DNA from: Gemmatimonadota bacterium
Lineage (GTDB): Bacteria > Latescibacterota > UBA2968
DNA length: 32,025 bases
Direction of reading: 5' to 3'
Assembly (NCBI GenBank): GCA_009838845.1
Contig: VXRD01000040.1
Location: 1 to 32,025, forward strand
Shown: piece by piece, positions 24,349-32,025 of the stretch
How positions within the stretch are numbered: the stretch's first letter is position 1
How the letters are laid out: each line of letters begins with the position of its first letter
Made by a program: the position numbers and the translations under genes
Notes under the pieces: model-generated
Told to the model about the DNA's origin: nothing
Seen by the model: the letters and a program-made list of their open reading frames with translations, nothing else
Databases searched by the model: none

Positions 24349-26304
24349 TTAGTATAGCGCGAGTGAATGCCCGTCATCGGGAAACCAGATCAGATCAATG
24401 ACAAACGAAATCCCGACACCAACGAAATACCCCAGCATCATACCAAAGAAGAAGGGTGAGGCTTTACGATACAGGCTGATGCCGCCTATACGGAGGATGG
24501 CGGCTTTGGCGAACCAGGCGAAGAAAATCGAGAATATCGTGCGATTGGCAGGGTATGAGGTTGCCGAGACCAGGCCGATGGGGTGCAGCGGAAAAGCCGG
24601 ATAGATATAGCGGAGGACCATATTGGCGACGGTGACTGCAGTTCCGATCAGACCCCACAAGGCGAGATGTCGCTTCATTGCGAAGGGGTCGCGGATGTAA
24701 CCAACGCCTCTATCAAATACGGCCTGGACGGATCCCGCGTAGATGCTGCCGTAGTTGAATGCGCCCGTCTGGTAGCCGGAAGCGATCGCGTAATAGGCGC
24801 TGCCTCCCACAACAACGGCAACGGCGATTGCGACTGCGAGGATCATTCTTCCCCGGTCTTCGCGAACATCATCGAAGAGTTTCGTGGCGTTGGCCATAGG
24901 GGCCATCAGGACGGTTTTCAGATCGCGGTGCCAGGTGTAGGTCAACGCCAATGCCACAATGCTCTGCGCGTTCATGTTTGTGAGCCCGACAATATGGTAG
25001 GTCGCGAACTGTGCGTGTATGATGCGAGAGCTGATCAGTCCTGTTTCGATGCTGATCTTTGAGATCCCAAGCCAGACCACAATGACAAGGCCGACGAAGA
25101 CAAATGCCACATATACGGTCATTCCCGATGCGACGCACCACGCGCAGATGAACAGCGCACTGAGGATGAGTCCGAATACTGCTGAACGGTAGGAGAGCAT
25201 CTCCCGAGTATCGTCTATCGTCGGGTCCTTTATAAATGCCTTTCTGGCGACATCTCTCAAATGGCCGCGGGCGGTCCACAGTCCCCAGGGAATCAGGACG
25301 AAAAGTGCGCCAAGTCCTTGCCAGTTTTCAAAATCGGAAGTGTCTGCACGCAGTGGACCTGTTTCGAATCCAAATCTTCTGAACATACCAAGCTGAAACG
25401 TCAGGAACAGGAAGTAGATAATGATGCTTCCGGATACTTCGAGCTCAACGAAGTAAGAGGCACCGATGATCAGTGGATAGAATCGGGTCTCGATGGGGGG
25501 AAAGTCTCGACCCAGTTGGATAAGCCCGAAATCTCTTGGAATGGCCGGGAATAAGGGTGTGAAGTATCCGATCATGTTCCACATAATCGGGAAGATCGCG
25601 AAAGCGAAGCCGATCCAGAAAACAGGCTGGTTCATGAACCCGGCGGTGAAAAATCCACGAGGTTCTTCGTCCGCCATGTTCATCGGCAGCTTCATCAGGG
25701 GGAAGGAGAGCCGTTCGTTCTCGACCCACTGCTTCCGGAAGATCGCGACCATACAATAGCAGAAGCAGGCGACCGCGCCTACGAGCGATAGGCGCCAGGT
25801 CAACGGTATGAACCAGGCTCCCCACGGGATCGAAGCGCCGCGGGGGAGTCCTTCGTAGAACCATTTGGTAGCCATAACATCCGTTACGACTGCCCAATCG
25901 ACGAGATATGGATGCAGTTCGGTCGCCCAGCCGTTCTCGGATGATGGAAAGTAATAGGGCGCACCGATGTTCGCGATCATGTGCGCCATGAAGTAGCTGG
26001 GCAGAGCCGATCCAATCAGGGCCATTGCAAAGATGACGAGAAGCTCGGCTCTTGTGAGCATGGCCCCCGGGCGGATGGCCTGGATGACTTTGTTGAGGAT
26101 GACAGCGATGATGAAGAAGGGAACCATCACGCCCCAGGGGAGATGGTCCTGCGCCATTTTGGTCGTATGGCCGATGTGACGCGTGTAGTGACCGCCCCAG
26201 GCCATGAAAGTCACACACAGGGTACCCAGCGCAATGGATCGAGCCGTTATGGCGTGCCGAAGGGGACGAATCTCCGGTTCAGCTATGGGTTGTACCTCGG
26301 CCAA
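24349..26304 (-). CDS. DUF6785/OPT-like multi-pass membrane protein
   Basis: This 651-residue integral membrane protein has at least twelve hydrophobic segments spread along the sequence, for example near residues 23-43, 57-78, 85-112 and 170-190. The segment ENERLSFPLMKLP after the fourth hydrophobic stretch recalls oligopeptide-transporter (OPT)-like proteins and the DUF6784/DUF6785 family common in Planctomycetes and Poribacteria-type genomes. Function and substrate are unknown; uptake of an organic solute is a reasonable guess given the surrounding sulfatase and dehydratase genes. The start is TTG, supported by GGAGG six bases before it, and follows directly on an in-frame TGA that ends a short ORF. 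The gene is bracketed by 110-base direct repeats. Confidence 0.85.
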   Translation of the reverse strand: MAEVQPIAEPEIRPLRHAITARSIALGTLCVTFMAWGGHYTRHIGHTTKMAQDHLPWGVMVPFFIIAVILNKVIQAIRPGAMLTRAELLVIFAMALIGSALPSYFMAHMIANIGAPYYFPSSENGWATELHPYLVDWAVVTDVMATKWFYEGLPRGASIPWGAWFIPLTWRLSLVGAVACFCYCMVAIFRKQWVENERLSFPLMKLPMNMADEEPRGFFTAGFMNQPVFWIGFAFAIFPIMWNMIGYFTPLFPAIPRDFGLIQLGRDFPPIETRFYPLIIGASYFVELEVSGSIIIYFLFLTFQLGMFRRFGFETGPLRADTSDFENWQGLGALFVLIPWGLWTARGHLRDVARKAFIKDPTIDDTREMLSYRSAVFGLILSALFICAWCVASGMTVYVAFVFVGLVIVVWLGISKISIETGLISSRIIHAQFATYHIVGLTNMNAQSIVALALTYTWHRDLKTVLMAPMANATKLFDDVREDRGRMILAVAIAVAVVVGGSAYYAIASGYQTGAFNYGSIYAGSVQAVFDRGVGYIRDPFAMKRHLALWGLIGTAVTVANMVLRYIYPAFPLHPIGLVSATSYPANRTIFSIFFAWFAKAAILRIGGISLYRKASPFFFGMMLGYFVGVGISFVIDLIWFPDDGHSLALY

Positions 26305-26418
26305 TCAGAGCCTCCAGATCCATTGGTCGCGGCTTGCCCGTTCCTGTTCTGGAGACCATGCGGGATTTCGCCATACCCCGGGCTTTCTCTGTCGGATGTC
26401 GAGAATTCTCATTGCCAT
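26305..26418 (-). pseudogene. 37-residue ORF duplicating the ABC protein N-terminus
   Basis: The frame encodes 37 residues whose first ~28 match the N-terminus of the ABC half-transporter at 22410-24263 (MAMRILDIRQRKP then VWR-PAWSPEQERA) before diverging into DQWIWRL and a TGA. It keeps the same ATG-GCA-ATG start and GAGG sequence. It begins 19 bases after the sulfatase stop and ends directly at the TTG of the DUF6785-like gene, in the same frame. It is most simply a truncated duplicate. It could still be translated and act as a short leader coupled to the next gene. Confidence 0.75.
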
Positions 26419-26439
26419 CCTCAGGTCTTATGAGACTTT
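26330..26439 (-). repeat. Direct repeat copy B (start of 37-residue ORF)
   Basis: This is the second copy of the repeat at 24181-24290. Similarity stops at the sulfatase stop codon on one side and within the short ORF on the other. The palindrome in copy A is degraded here to AGGTCT-TATG-AGACTT. Confidence 0.9.
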
Positions 26440-27829
26440 AATTTTTATTCCTATTCTCGTGATCTGGATACACAACATTGAACACACGCGTTACCACATC
26501 GGGCGATGTGCGATTTTCAAAAGCCTCCAAAACCGGATCATTGGTTTCCCGCATTTGGGCCTGTAGAATCGCCCGTATTTCATCAGCTTTTGCACTGTAT
26601 TCCGGGTCGTCAATCAGGTTTTTCAAACAATTGGGGTCCTGCTCCAAATCGTATAACTCTTCCGGTACGCGATACCGAAACATCCGCACCCGTTCTGCAA
26701 TATCTGGATTGCCCGGTGCAGCCTCCTCCATTGCGTGCATCGTCAAGCCTTCATTGTTATTGCGGTACCGATAGTCATCTCGCACCCACATATTAAATAT
26801 GTACCCAAATTGATGATCCTGCACACACCGCATCGGCGTTGCTGCTCCACCAGCCTTAGAATCGATCTGCGTAAATACATGCTCTCGACCCTCCTGCTTT
26901 TCACCTCTCAGCAGCGGCACAAAAGATTGTCCATCCACACCATCCAAAGCGGGCAATCCAATCGCATCTAATGCGGTCGGCAAGAAGTCAATGCCGGACA
27001 TTAGTTCACTACATGTTGTACCCTCTTTTGCAACACCGGGCCACCGCACCAGCCACGGTGTGCGTGTACTCGCCAGATATACATTACACTTGGCAAACGG
27101 CACGGCCATCCCGTTATCCGACAAAAAAGCGACCAGTGTATTGTCTCGCAATCCCGACTCTTCCAGAGCATTCATCACCGCTCCAAATGTATCATCTAAG
27201 CGTCTCACCGAATTGTAATACCACGAAAGTTCTTTGCGAATCAATGGAAGATCAGGCAAGAATCCGGGCACTTCAATTTCATTGGGGTTATACAACCGCG
27301 ATGGCACCTCAGCACCACCCTTTGGTCCTTCATCTGGATTGTAAAATGGTCGATGGGGATCATGAGAGTTTACCATAAAATAAAAGGGTTTGTCGGCACT
27401 TTTACAGTTCTCGAAGAATTCCTTACAATACGCCCCATACTTCTGAGGACTACGGCCAAAACCCAGGTCTTCTTGATCCCGACTAAAATCCCATGTAATC
27501 GACTCTTTTGGCGTTGAATGATTCACTTTTCCGAGAAGGCCAGTCATATACCCCGCATCGCTCAACGTTTCGATGATCGTCGGTGTGTCCTCAAATGTAT
27601 GAAAAAATCCCATTCCGCCATTGTTATAACTATAGCGCCCGGTGTTCAATACATTGCGACTTGGCATACAAATGGCAACATTCACATGCCCATGACTGAA
27701 CCGCACACCCTCTTCGGCAAATGCATCCAGGTTGGGGGAGATATCTGGCACGTTTGATCCAAAACAACCGAGTGAATCGCAACCCAAATCATCTGCTGTG
27801 AACAGCAAGATATTTAATTTACCTACCAT
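26438..27829 (-). CDS. Sulfatase (canonical CxPxR)
   Basis: This sulfatase of 463 residues has the formylglycine motif C54-M-P-S-R58, the first metal aspartates in NILLFTADDLG (D13, D14) and the second metal pair in VAFLSDNGMAVPF. The DPHRPFYNPDEGP segment and the C-terminal YDLEQDPNCLKNLIDDPEY stretch are typical of heparan N-sulfatase-like (SGSH-like) enzymes. Without a signal peptide it is likely cytoplasmic. GAGGAT precedes the ATG. It follows the enolase-superfamily gene by 30 bases on the same strand, so desulfation and dehydration of one sugar acid is a plausible joint task. Confidence 0.93.
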   Translation of the reverse strand: MVGKLNILLFTADDLGCDSLGCFGSNVPDISPNLDAFAEEGVRFSHGHVNVAICMPSRNVLNTGRYSYNNGGMGFFHTFEDTPTIIETLSDAGYMTGLLGKVNHSTPKESITWDFSRDQEDLGFGRSPQKYGAYCKEFFENCKSADKPFYFMVNSHDPHRPFYNPDEGPKGGAEVPSRLYNPNEIEVPGFLPDLPLIRKELSWYYNSVRRLDDTFGAVMNALEESGLRDNTLVAFLSDNGMAVPFAKCNVYLASTRTPWLVRWPGVAKEGTTCSELMSGIDFLPTALDAIGLPALDGVDGQSFVPLLRGEKQEGREHVFTQIDSKAGGAATPMRCVQDHQFGYIFNMWVRDDYRYRNNNEGLTMHAMEEAAPGNPDIAERVRMFRYRVPEELYDLEQDPNCLKNLIDDPEYSAKADEIRAILQAQMRETNDPVLEAFENRTSPDVVTRVFNVVYPDHENRNKN

Positions 27830-27859
27830 ACGATCCTCACTTCTTCAAATCTTTGTCTG

Positions 27860-29011
27860 TCAATTTACCCTATACTTTTCCAGTGCATCCTCATCGAGTT
27901 CACATCCAAGTCCCGGCTTTGTCGGAACAATGGCTTCGCCCTTTTCAAATTGGATGCCATCTACAATCAGGTCATCTTCTCGCGTCCAACTCCCGACAAA
28001 ATCGCTGGGCATAACGCAATTTCGCGGCACACTTGCCGCGTGAAGATAGGCCATTTCCATTATGCCGAGGTCATTTCCAGATCCATGCCAGCAGGGAATA
28101 CCAGCGGCATCGGCAATTGCCGCGTTATGGACAAATTGCCACATGCTGCCCCCCAGATTGAAAATATCTACTGCTTCCACCTTGATTGCGTTGATGATGT
28201 CATGGGGATTCGCCAGATGCAATGCGACCGGGATTGTGGTTGCCGCTCTTAGCTGGCAATACCAATCCAGGTTCCATTTCGCCATTGGATCTTCGAGCAC
28301 ACCGACATTGCCGACTGCTTCGAATTGTTTTGCCAATGCAATGGCTTCTGCCGGGCGATAAAATCTCTGATTCGGATCGATTGTGCATTTGAACGATATA
28401 TCTGTGGCCTCCAGGATTGCCTGCACGCGAGCGACCATTGGTTCATCAGAGGTACATTTCATTTTTACACCGTGAAATCCGCGTTCGTAACCGAGCCGCG
28501 CATTGAGGGCTGAGTCTTCAGGCGTTTGATGGCCGATCCAGTAATCCGCTGGCACGCGGTCTCTGTACGCACCGCCGAGCAATTCGTGGACCGGGCAGCC
28601 TCGAATTTTGCCCACGATATCAAAAACAGCCATTTCAAAAGCTTCATAACCCGCGCCCGTTCCCCAGCCGGTCAAATTCTCCCAATCGCGTGTGCCGCCC
28701 CCATCTTCAGATACAACCGGATCTCTGAAAGGCAGGACTGTGTTGCGATGCGTGGCGGCTTCTCTGAATACGTTTTGCAGGCTCAGTTTGAGAGGGTCTC
28801 TTCCTTTGAGTTGGTTAAATCCCTGCCGAATTGCTTCTTCAGGCGTCCCGCGCGAGGTTTCTCCCAGTCCGTAAATCCCTTCATCGGTATTTAGCTTGAT
28901 GATGTGTTTGGGTACCTGGTCCCAGCCCGCAGGACCAAATGATGCGCTGTGTACACGGCCGGGTATGGTTGGAACAACAACTGTAATGATGTCGATGGAT
29001 GCGATTTTCAT
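27860..29011 (-). CDS. Mandelate racemase/muconate lactonizing enzyme family protein
   Basis: This enolase-superfamily enzyme abstracts a proton next to a carboxylate; relatives dehydrate or racemise acid sugars. The KxK catalytic motif is K183-M-K185, and the metal ligands include D212 (CTIDPNQ) and E240 (VLEDP). The third ligand position, usually acidic, appears as H265 in PVALHLANP. A C-terminal histidine (CWHGSG) may act as acid or base. It is 383 residues long. The ATG giving MKIASID is preceded by GGGGGAA, while the in-frame start eight codons earlier has no such site. The 29231-30277 gene on the other strand is a distant paralogue and the two share a 219-base divergent control region. 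Confidence 0.92.
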   Translation of the reverse strand: MKIASIDIITVVVPTIPGRVHSASFGPAGWDQVPKHIIKLNTDEGIYGLGETSRGTPEEAIRQGFNQLKGRDPLKLSLQNVFREAATHRNTVLPFRDPVVSEDGGGTRDWENLTGWGTGAGYEAFEMAVFDIVGKIRGCPVHELLGGAYRDRVPADYWIGHQTPEDSALNARLGYERGFHGVKMKCTSDEPMVARVQAILEATDISFKCTIDPNQRFYRPAEAIALAKQFEAVGNVGVLEDPMAKWNLDWYCQLRAATTIPVALHLANPHDIINAIKVEAVDIFNLGGSMWQFVHNAAIADAAGIPCWHGSGNDLGIMEMAYLHAASVPRNCVMPSDFVGSWTREDDLIVDGIQFEKGEAIVPTKPGLGCELDEDALEKYRVN

Positions 29012-29230
29012 GGCGTTTTCCCCCGCAGTGTACAAACACTGTTTTCACATTGACGTATAAGAATACCTGCATAAATTGATTACTGACGTTACACACACGA
29101 AATAATTCCGTCAAGGTTATTTATCGCGGGGTGGGTTAAGAATAGTCCTGTTAGAATGCTATTGTAAAGTGCTTTGGCACATATTATTTATCAGGATCTT
29201 TTATCGCTGTTTTTTACAAAGGAGGCTGTG
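29012..29230. promoter_or_regulatory. Divergent control region between two enolase-superfamily genes
   Basis: Both genes must be transcribed from here. The hexamer TGACGT occurs twice on the plus strand (29051 and 29084), 33 bases apart, which could mark an operator. TTGACG boxes are present on both strands, but no -10 box is convincing. Confidence 0.3.
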
Positions 29231-30277
29231 ATGAAAATTACAAAGGTCGAGCAGATGCGCGTGTTCGTGCCATGGCAGGATTCCTATAAGGAGCCGATGG
29301 TGTCCTGGCGGGGGATGAGCGGCACAACGCCGGAGGAAGAGGATTCCTACGTGATTGTTCAGGTGCATACCGATGAGGGGATTGTGGGGATCGGGGAGGG
29401 AGGACGTTCGATGGTACAGACCGAGCAGCAGGCACAGCAGTATATCGGCAAGAATCCGATGGAACTGGATATGTTTAACCTCGGGCGTCCCTGGGCACAT
29501 GCTTTTCTCGATATAGCTGGCAAGGCGCTGGGAGTACCGGCTTATCGGCTGATTGGCAACGGCAAGCATAGAGACCGTGTTCCGGTGGATTACTGGTCGC
29601 CTTATCTGGCTCCGGAAGAGACCCGCAAGCACGCCGAGGAGGGCGCGAAGCGGGGGTTTAAGCTGCACAAGATCAAGGCGCGCCCCTGGGATACGGTGTG
29701 GCAGGTGAAGGTGATGACCGAGGCGGGCGGACCGGACTACAAGATTCGCATAGATCCAAACGAGAAGTTCAATACCCTGTCGGAGACCGTGCGGATCGAC
29801 GATGCGTTGCAGGAGTATCCCAATGTGGAATGCTTTGAAGACCCCGTGCCCAAGGCACATCCAGAGTGGTACGGGATTTTGCGGCAGAAGTGTCGGGCGC
29901 CTCTGGCGATTCATACCACGGATACGCGGTTGATTCTGAACCATTTGCGACACAATGGGATAGATATTGTCAATGTAGGGGGTACCATCAACCGGGTAAT
30001 CCGGGCCGCGGCAATGGCCCAGGCAGCCGGATGCCCGGTGTGGATCCAGATGGAGGGGCACTGCTATGCGATCCAGGCGGCGTTTAACGCACACATAGGC
30101 GCGGCTGTGCCGAATGCCACGCTGCCCTACGGGATGCGCCCGTTTATCAGAGAAGCGTGTATTACAAAAGAGGGCTATGGATTTGCCGTGGAAGACGCGC
30201 ACATGCCCGTGCCCGAAGATCCGGGGCTGGGCATTTCGCTGGATCTGAAAATGTGCGAGAAGTTCCGGATTGAGTGA
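29231..30277 (+). CDS. Mandelate racemase/muconate lactonizing enzyme family protein
   Basis: This second enolase-superfamily enzyme of 348 residues has the KxK motif K147-I-K149, metal ligands D175 (RIDPNEKF) and E203 (CFEDP), and histidine H228 (PLAIHTTD) at the third ligand position, like its neighbour. The C-terminal WIQMEGH segment parallels the CWHGSG segment of the paralogue. The fold is a normal capping domain (about 1-115) plus barrel. The true start is the ATG at 29231, with AAAGGAGG five bases before it, and not the longer frame from 29174. It converges on the SDR gene with a three-base gap. Substrate is unknown; an acid sugar is expected for the family. Confidence 0.92.
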   Translation: MKITKVEQMRVFVPWQDSYKEPMVSWRGMSGTTPEEEDSYVIVQVHTDEGIVGIGEGGRSMVQTEQQAQQYIGKNPMELDMFNLGRPWAHAFLDIAGKALGVPAYRLIGNGKHRDRVPVDYWSPYLAPEETRKHAEEGAKRGFKLHKIKARPWDTVWQVKVMTEAGGPDYKIRIDPNEKFNTLSETVRIDDALQEYPNVECFEDPVPKAHPEWYGILRQKCRAPLAIHTTDTRLILNHLRHNGIDIVNVGGTINRVIRAAAMAQAAGCPVWIQMEGHCYAIQAAFNAHIGAAVPNATLPYGMRPFIREACITKEGYGFAVEDAHMPVPEDPGLGISLDLKMCEKFRIE

Positions 30278-30280
30278 TGC

Positions 30281-31024
30281 CTATATGCTTCGCCCGCCAT
30301 CTACAATGAGGTTTTCCCCCGTGACAAAGGGGCTGAGGATGAGTCCGAGGATGGCGTCGGCACAGTCTTCGCCTGTTGCGACGCGGCCCATTGGTGTGGC
30401 TTCCAGATGGAGTTTGCGGAAGGCGTCCCAGCCGATTCCCCAGCGCGTATCGACAAAGCCCGGGGAGATGGCGTTGACCTGAATATCGGGTGCTTGACTG
30501 GTTGCCAGGGAATTCGTCAGGCATATCAGCGCGGCTTTGGATGCGGAATAGGCAATTGAGCTGCCTTTTCCAGAGATACCGGAGATGGAAGCGACGTTGA
30601 CGATGCTTCCACCGCCACTTTCTTTCATTTTTGGGATTGCTGCCCTGGCTACGAAGAAGGCGCCCTTTACATTGACGGCCATCGCGCGATCCCAATCGTC
30701 CTCTGTCAGGTTTTCCAGATCCTCCAGCGGCACGAACCGCGTCATGCCCGCGCTGTTGACGAGAATGTCGAGGCGGCCGAGTTCATCGACTACGCGATCT
30801 ACCATTTCCCGAACGGCTGAGTCTTCCGATACGTCTGCTTTGACGGCGACGGCTTTGCGCCCTAGTGCTTCGATATCCGCACAAGTTTTGTTGGCGTCAT
30901 CTTCAGATCGGCTGTAGTTGACGGCGACGTCTGCGCCTTCTGTGGCGAATAGCAGCGACGTCGCGCGACCGATGCCCGTTCCTCCTCCAGTGACAAGTGC
31001 TACTTTGCCATCGAGTTTTCCCAT
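30281..31024 (-). CDS. SDR-family oxidoreductase (FabG-like)
   Basis: This classical short-chain dehydrogenase/reductase of 247 residues has the cofactor loop T12-GGGTGIG19, the NSAG motif at 90-93, N118, S146 and the catalytic Y159-S-A-S-K163. Y40-type residues after the second strand (VNYSRSED) suggest NADP preference, as in FabG. It ends with the usual GENLIVDGG strand. Sequence alone does not separate 3-oxoacyl reductase from sugar or steroid dehydrogenase; context with two enolase-superfamily enzymes favours a sugar or sugar-acid substrate. The ATG giving MGKLDGK has AAGGGAG before it, while the longer frame lacks a site. The upstream element at 31063-31091 is shared with the six-gene operon. 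Confidence 0.92.
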   Translation of the reverse strand: MGKLDGKVALVTGGGTGIGRATSLLFATEGADVAVNYSRSEDDANKTCADIEALGRKAVAVKADVSEDSAVREMVDRVVDELGRLDILVNSAGMTRFVPLEDLENLTEDDWDRAMAVNVKGAFFVARAAIPKMKESGGGSIVNVASISGISGKGSSIAYSASKAALICLTNSLATSQAPDIQVNAISPGFVDTRWGIGWDAFRKLHLEATPMGRVATGEDCADAILGLILSPFVTGENLIVDGGRSI

Positions 31025-31062
31025 GGTGACTCCCTTCAATATTGTGTGTGTAAAATCGCTTA

Positions 31063-31091
31063 AATTAGGCGAAGATATACCCAAATGTCAA
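31063..31091 (-). promoter_or_regulatory. Promoter-like element upstream of SDR gene
   Basis: TTGACA and CTAATT are separated by 17 bases, about 39 bases before the SDR start. Together with flanks (31063-31101) it is near-identical to the element at 19809-19847. Its far end overlaps the stop of the adjacent PhyH gene. Confidence 0.5.
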
Positions 31092-31099
31092 TTGGGTTT

Positions 31100-31879
31100 T
31101 CAGGGCTGCCGCTCCCAGGCGAGCAGATTTTTGACCATAGCGCGAATGCGCGGATGATCGCTGTTTCGGAAGTGATCGTGTAGCCTATCGGCACCCTGGT
31201 TGTGTTTGCACAGGGCTTCGTAGTGTACAGGGGTTTGGGGTCGGGCGGCGAATTTCATTGCAATATAACTGCGCCCTTCTTGCTTGTCGTACACTGCGTG
31301 GTACAGATATTGATTAAAGAAGATCAGATCGCCCGGTTTGACCGATAAAATATAACCCGGTAATTCATTACCACGCACGGCAAAAACGTCCATACTGGTG
31401 CCCGATGTCTGGGGCTGAAGTGCCAGCAAGGGGCAGTGAAAATGAGGTAAGTGGGAGCCAGGGATGACCCGCAGTGCGCCCGTATCTCGATCCATCTTCT
31501 GTAGATATATCATAATTTTGATGCGCGTGTAGTTCAGATCAATCTGTCCGGCCCGATCGCTGTGCCACTCATGGTTGTTGGTCTCGTTAAAACTGCCGCG
31601 ATTGCCTTCAGATTGCCCCCATACAAAACCCGGTCCCAATAGATCTTCGATGGGTTTCCAGATGCGGTCGTCCCGGGGCAATTGTGATAGGATGGGGCGT
31701 CTTTCGATAAAGGGCACAATGGCTTGATAGCTGGTCGCTTCAAGGCGCGTTTGCAAATCTTCACGCCACAGAGATTCCGCCTCAGCGGTGATCACCTTCA
31801 TTTCAGCAGATGAGAAGACCCGACGCAGAGCCAGAAATCCAAAAGTATCAAAGTACGCTTTTTGCTGGTCGCTCAACAC
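31100..31879 (-). CDS. Phytanoyl-CoA dioxygenase family protein (HxD form)
   Basis: This Fe(II)/2-oxoglutarate oxygenase of 259 residues has an intact triad: H106-S-D108 (HEWHSDRAG) and H194 (QYLYHAVYD), with R203 for 2-oxoglutarate. RVIPGSHLP is the usual turn after the first ligand pair. The start is GTG with GAAAGGAG six bases upstream; a TTG next to it is less well spaced. No signal peptide is present. It lies upstream of the SDR gene on the same strand with a 75-base gap that holds its own promoter-like element, so the two can be separately controlled. Confidence 0.92.
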   Translation of the reverse strand: MLSDQQKAYFDTFGFLALRRVFSSAEMKVITAEAESLWREDLQTRLEATSYQAIVPFIERRPILSQLPRDDRIWKPIEDLLGPGFVWGQSEGNRGSFNETNNHEWHSDRAGQIDLNYTRIKIMIYLQKMDRDTGALRVIPGSHLPHFHCPLLALQPQTSGTSMDVFAVRGNELPGYILSVKPGDLIFFNQYLYHAVYDKQEGRSYIAMKFAARPQTPVHYEALCKHNQGADRLHDHFRNSDHPRIRAMVKNLLAWERQP

Positions 31880-31952
31880 TGCGGACTCCTTTCAGTGGTT
31901 TTACAGGATTTGATAGTATATGAGAAAAAGGAGGTGTGTTAAAGTGGAAATT

Positions 31953-31992
31953 GACGTCGTTCGAATCTGATACGGCGTCTTTTTTTTTTTTA
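31953..31992 (+). terminator. Hairpin plus T-run, terminator-like
   Basis: GACGTCG (31953-31959) pairs with CGGCGTC (31973-31979) with one T-G wobble and is followed by twelve T residues, one A and another T-run. No plus-strand gene ends here. A short AGGAGG-preceded GTG frame of eight codons (31944-31970) leads into it. Confidence 0.45.
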
Positions 31993-32025
31993 TTTTTTTT
32001 TTTTGATAACAAATTTTAATAAAGA

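Noticed and set aside
25445-26218. 257-codon minus-strand frame overlapping the DUF6785-like gene in another frame
   Set aside because: The arginine/histidine-rich translation has no membrane or enzyme pattern; the overlapping frame gives a regular multi-helix membrane protein.
29201-30202. 333-codon minus-strand frame opposite the second enolase-superfamily gene
   Set aside because: It is an antisense shadow. Its translation is rich in H, R and P without any known motif, while the plus strand encodes an intact KxK enzyme with a perfect ribosome-binding site.

Overview
The window reads as chromosomal DNA of an uncultured bacterium. Its gene content is rich in sulfatases, phytanoyl-CoA dioxygenase (PhyH) paralogues, enolase-superfamily enzymes, a DUF6785-like membrane protein and an orphan FtsX-type permease. 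That mix is typical of Poribacteria, Latescibacterota and related sponge-associated or marine lineages. The lineage is inferred from content only, because no rRNA gene is present. About 24 protein genes, two tRNA genes and several short interspersed repeats can be supported. No insertion sequence, phage gene or CRISPR array was seen.

Left part (1-11,400). On the minus strand lie a CocE-type hydrolase and a sulfatase that is cut short by a stop near the window edge, then a tRNA-Gln(UUG) next to glnS, which forms an operon with proS. A further minus-strand operon follows: a GTG-started 2-hydroxyacid dehydrogenase, a metallo-beta-lactamase-fold hydrolase and a glycerophosphodiester phosphodiesterase, with a good sigma-70 promoter. 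On the plus strand are tRNA-Glu(UUC) with its own promoter and terminator, a class V aminotransferase and a xylose-isomerase-like TIM-barrel protein.

Middle part (11,500-24,300). A plus-strand MntA/HepT (MNT-HEPN) toxin-antitoxin pair, preceded by a small conserved-looking ORF, ends in what may be a truncated gene start. Facing it is the most interesting unit: a tightly spaced six-gene minus-strand operon (19,754 down to 12,665). It encodes an ABC exporter half, an HlyD-like adaptor, two PhyH oxygenases whose iron-binding HxD motif appears to read HxG, a sulfatase with CVAAR in place of CxPxR, and a third PhyH with a normal HxD. The likely partner ABC half-transporter lies just upstream, separated by an oppositely oriented FtsX/MacB-type permease.

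Right part (24,300-32,025). On the minus strand come an enolase-superfamily dehydratase, a sulfatase, a short ORF that copies the N-terminus of the second ABC protein, and a DUF6785-like membrane protein. The last of these is bracketed by two ~110-bp direct repeats. A divergent second enolase-superfamily enzyme, an SDR oxidoreductase and a fourth PhyH (HxD) complete the window. A promoter-like element upstream of the six-gene operon is closely repeated upstream of the SDR gene, suggesting shared control.

Taken together, the enzymes look suited to removing sulfate from, oxidising and dehydrating sugars or other organic metabolites. The six-gene operon could instead modify and export a small molecule. 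Both readings are inference; the gene order, spacing and motifs are read directly from the sequence.
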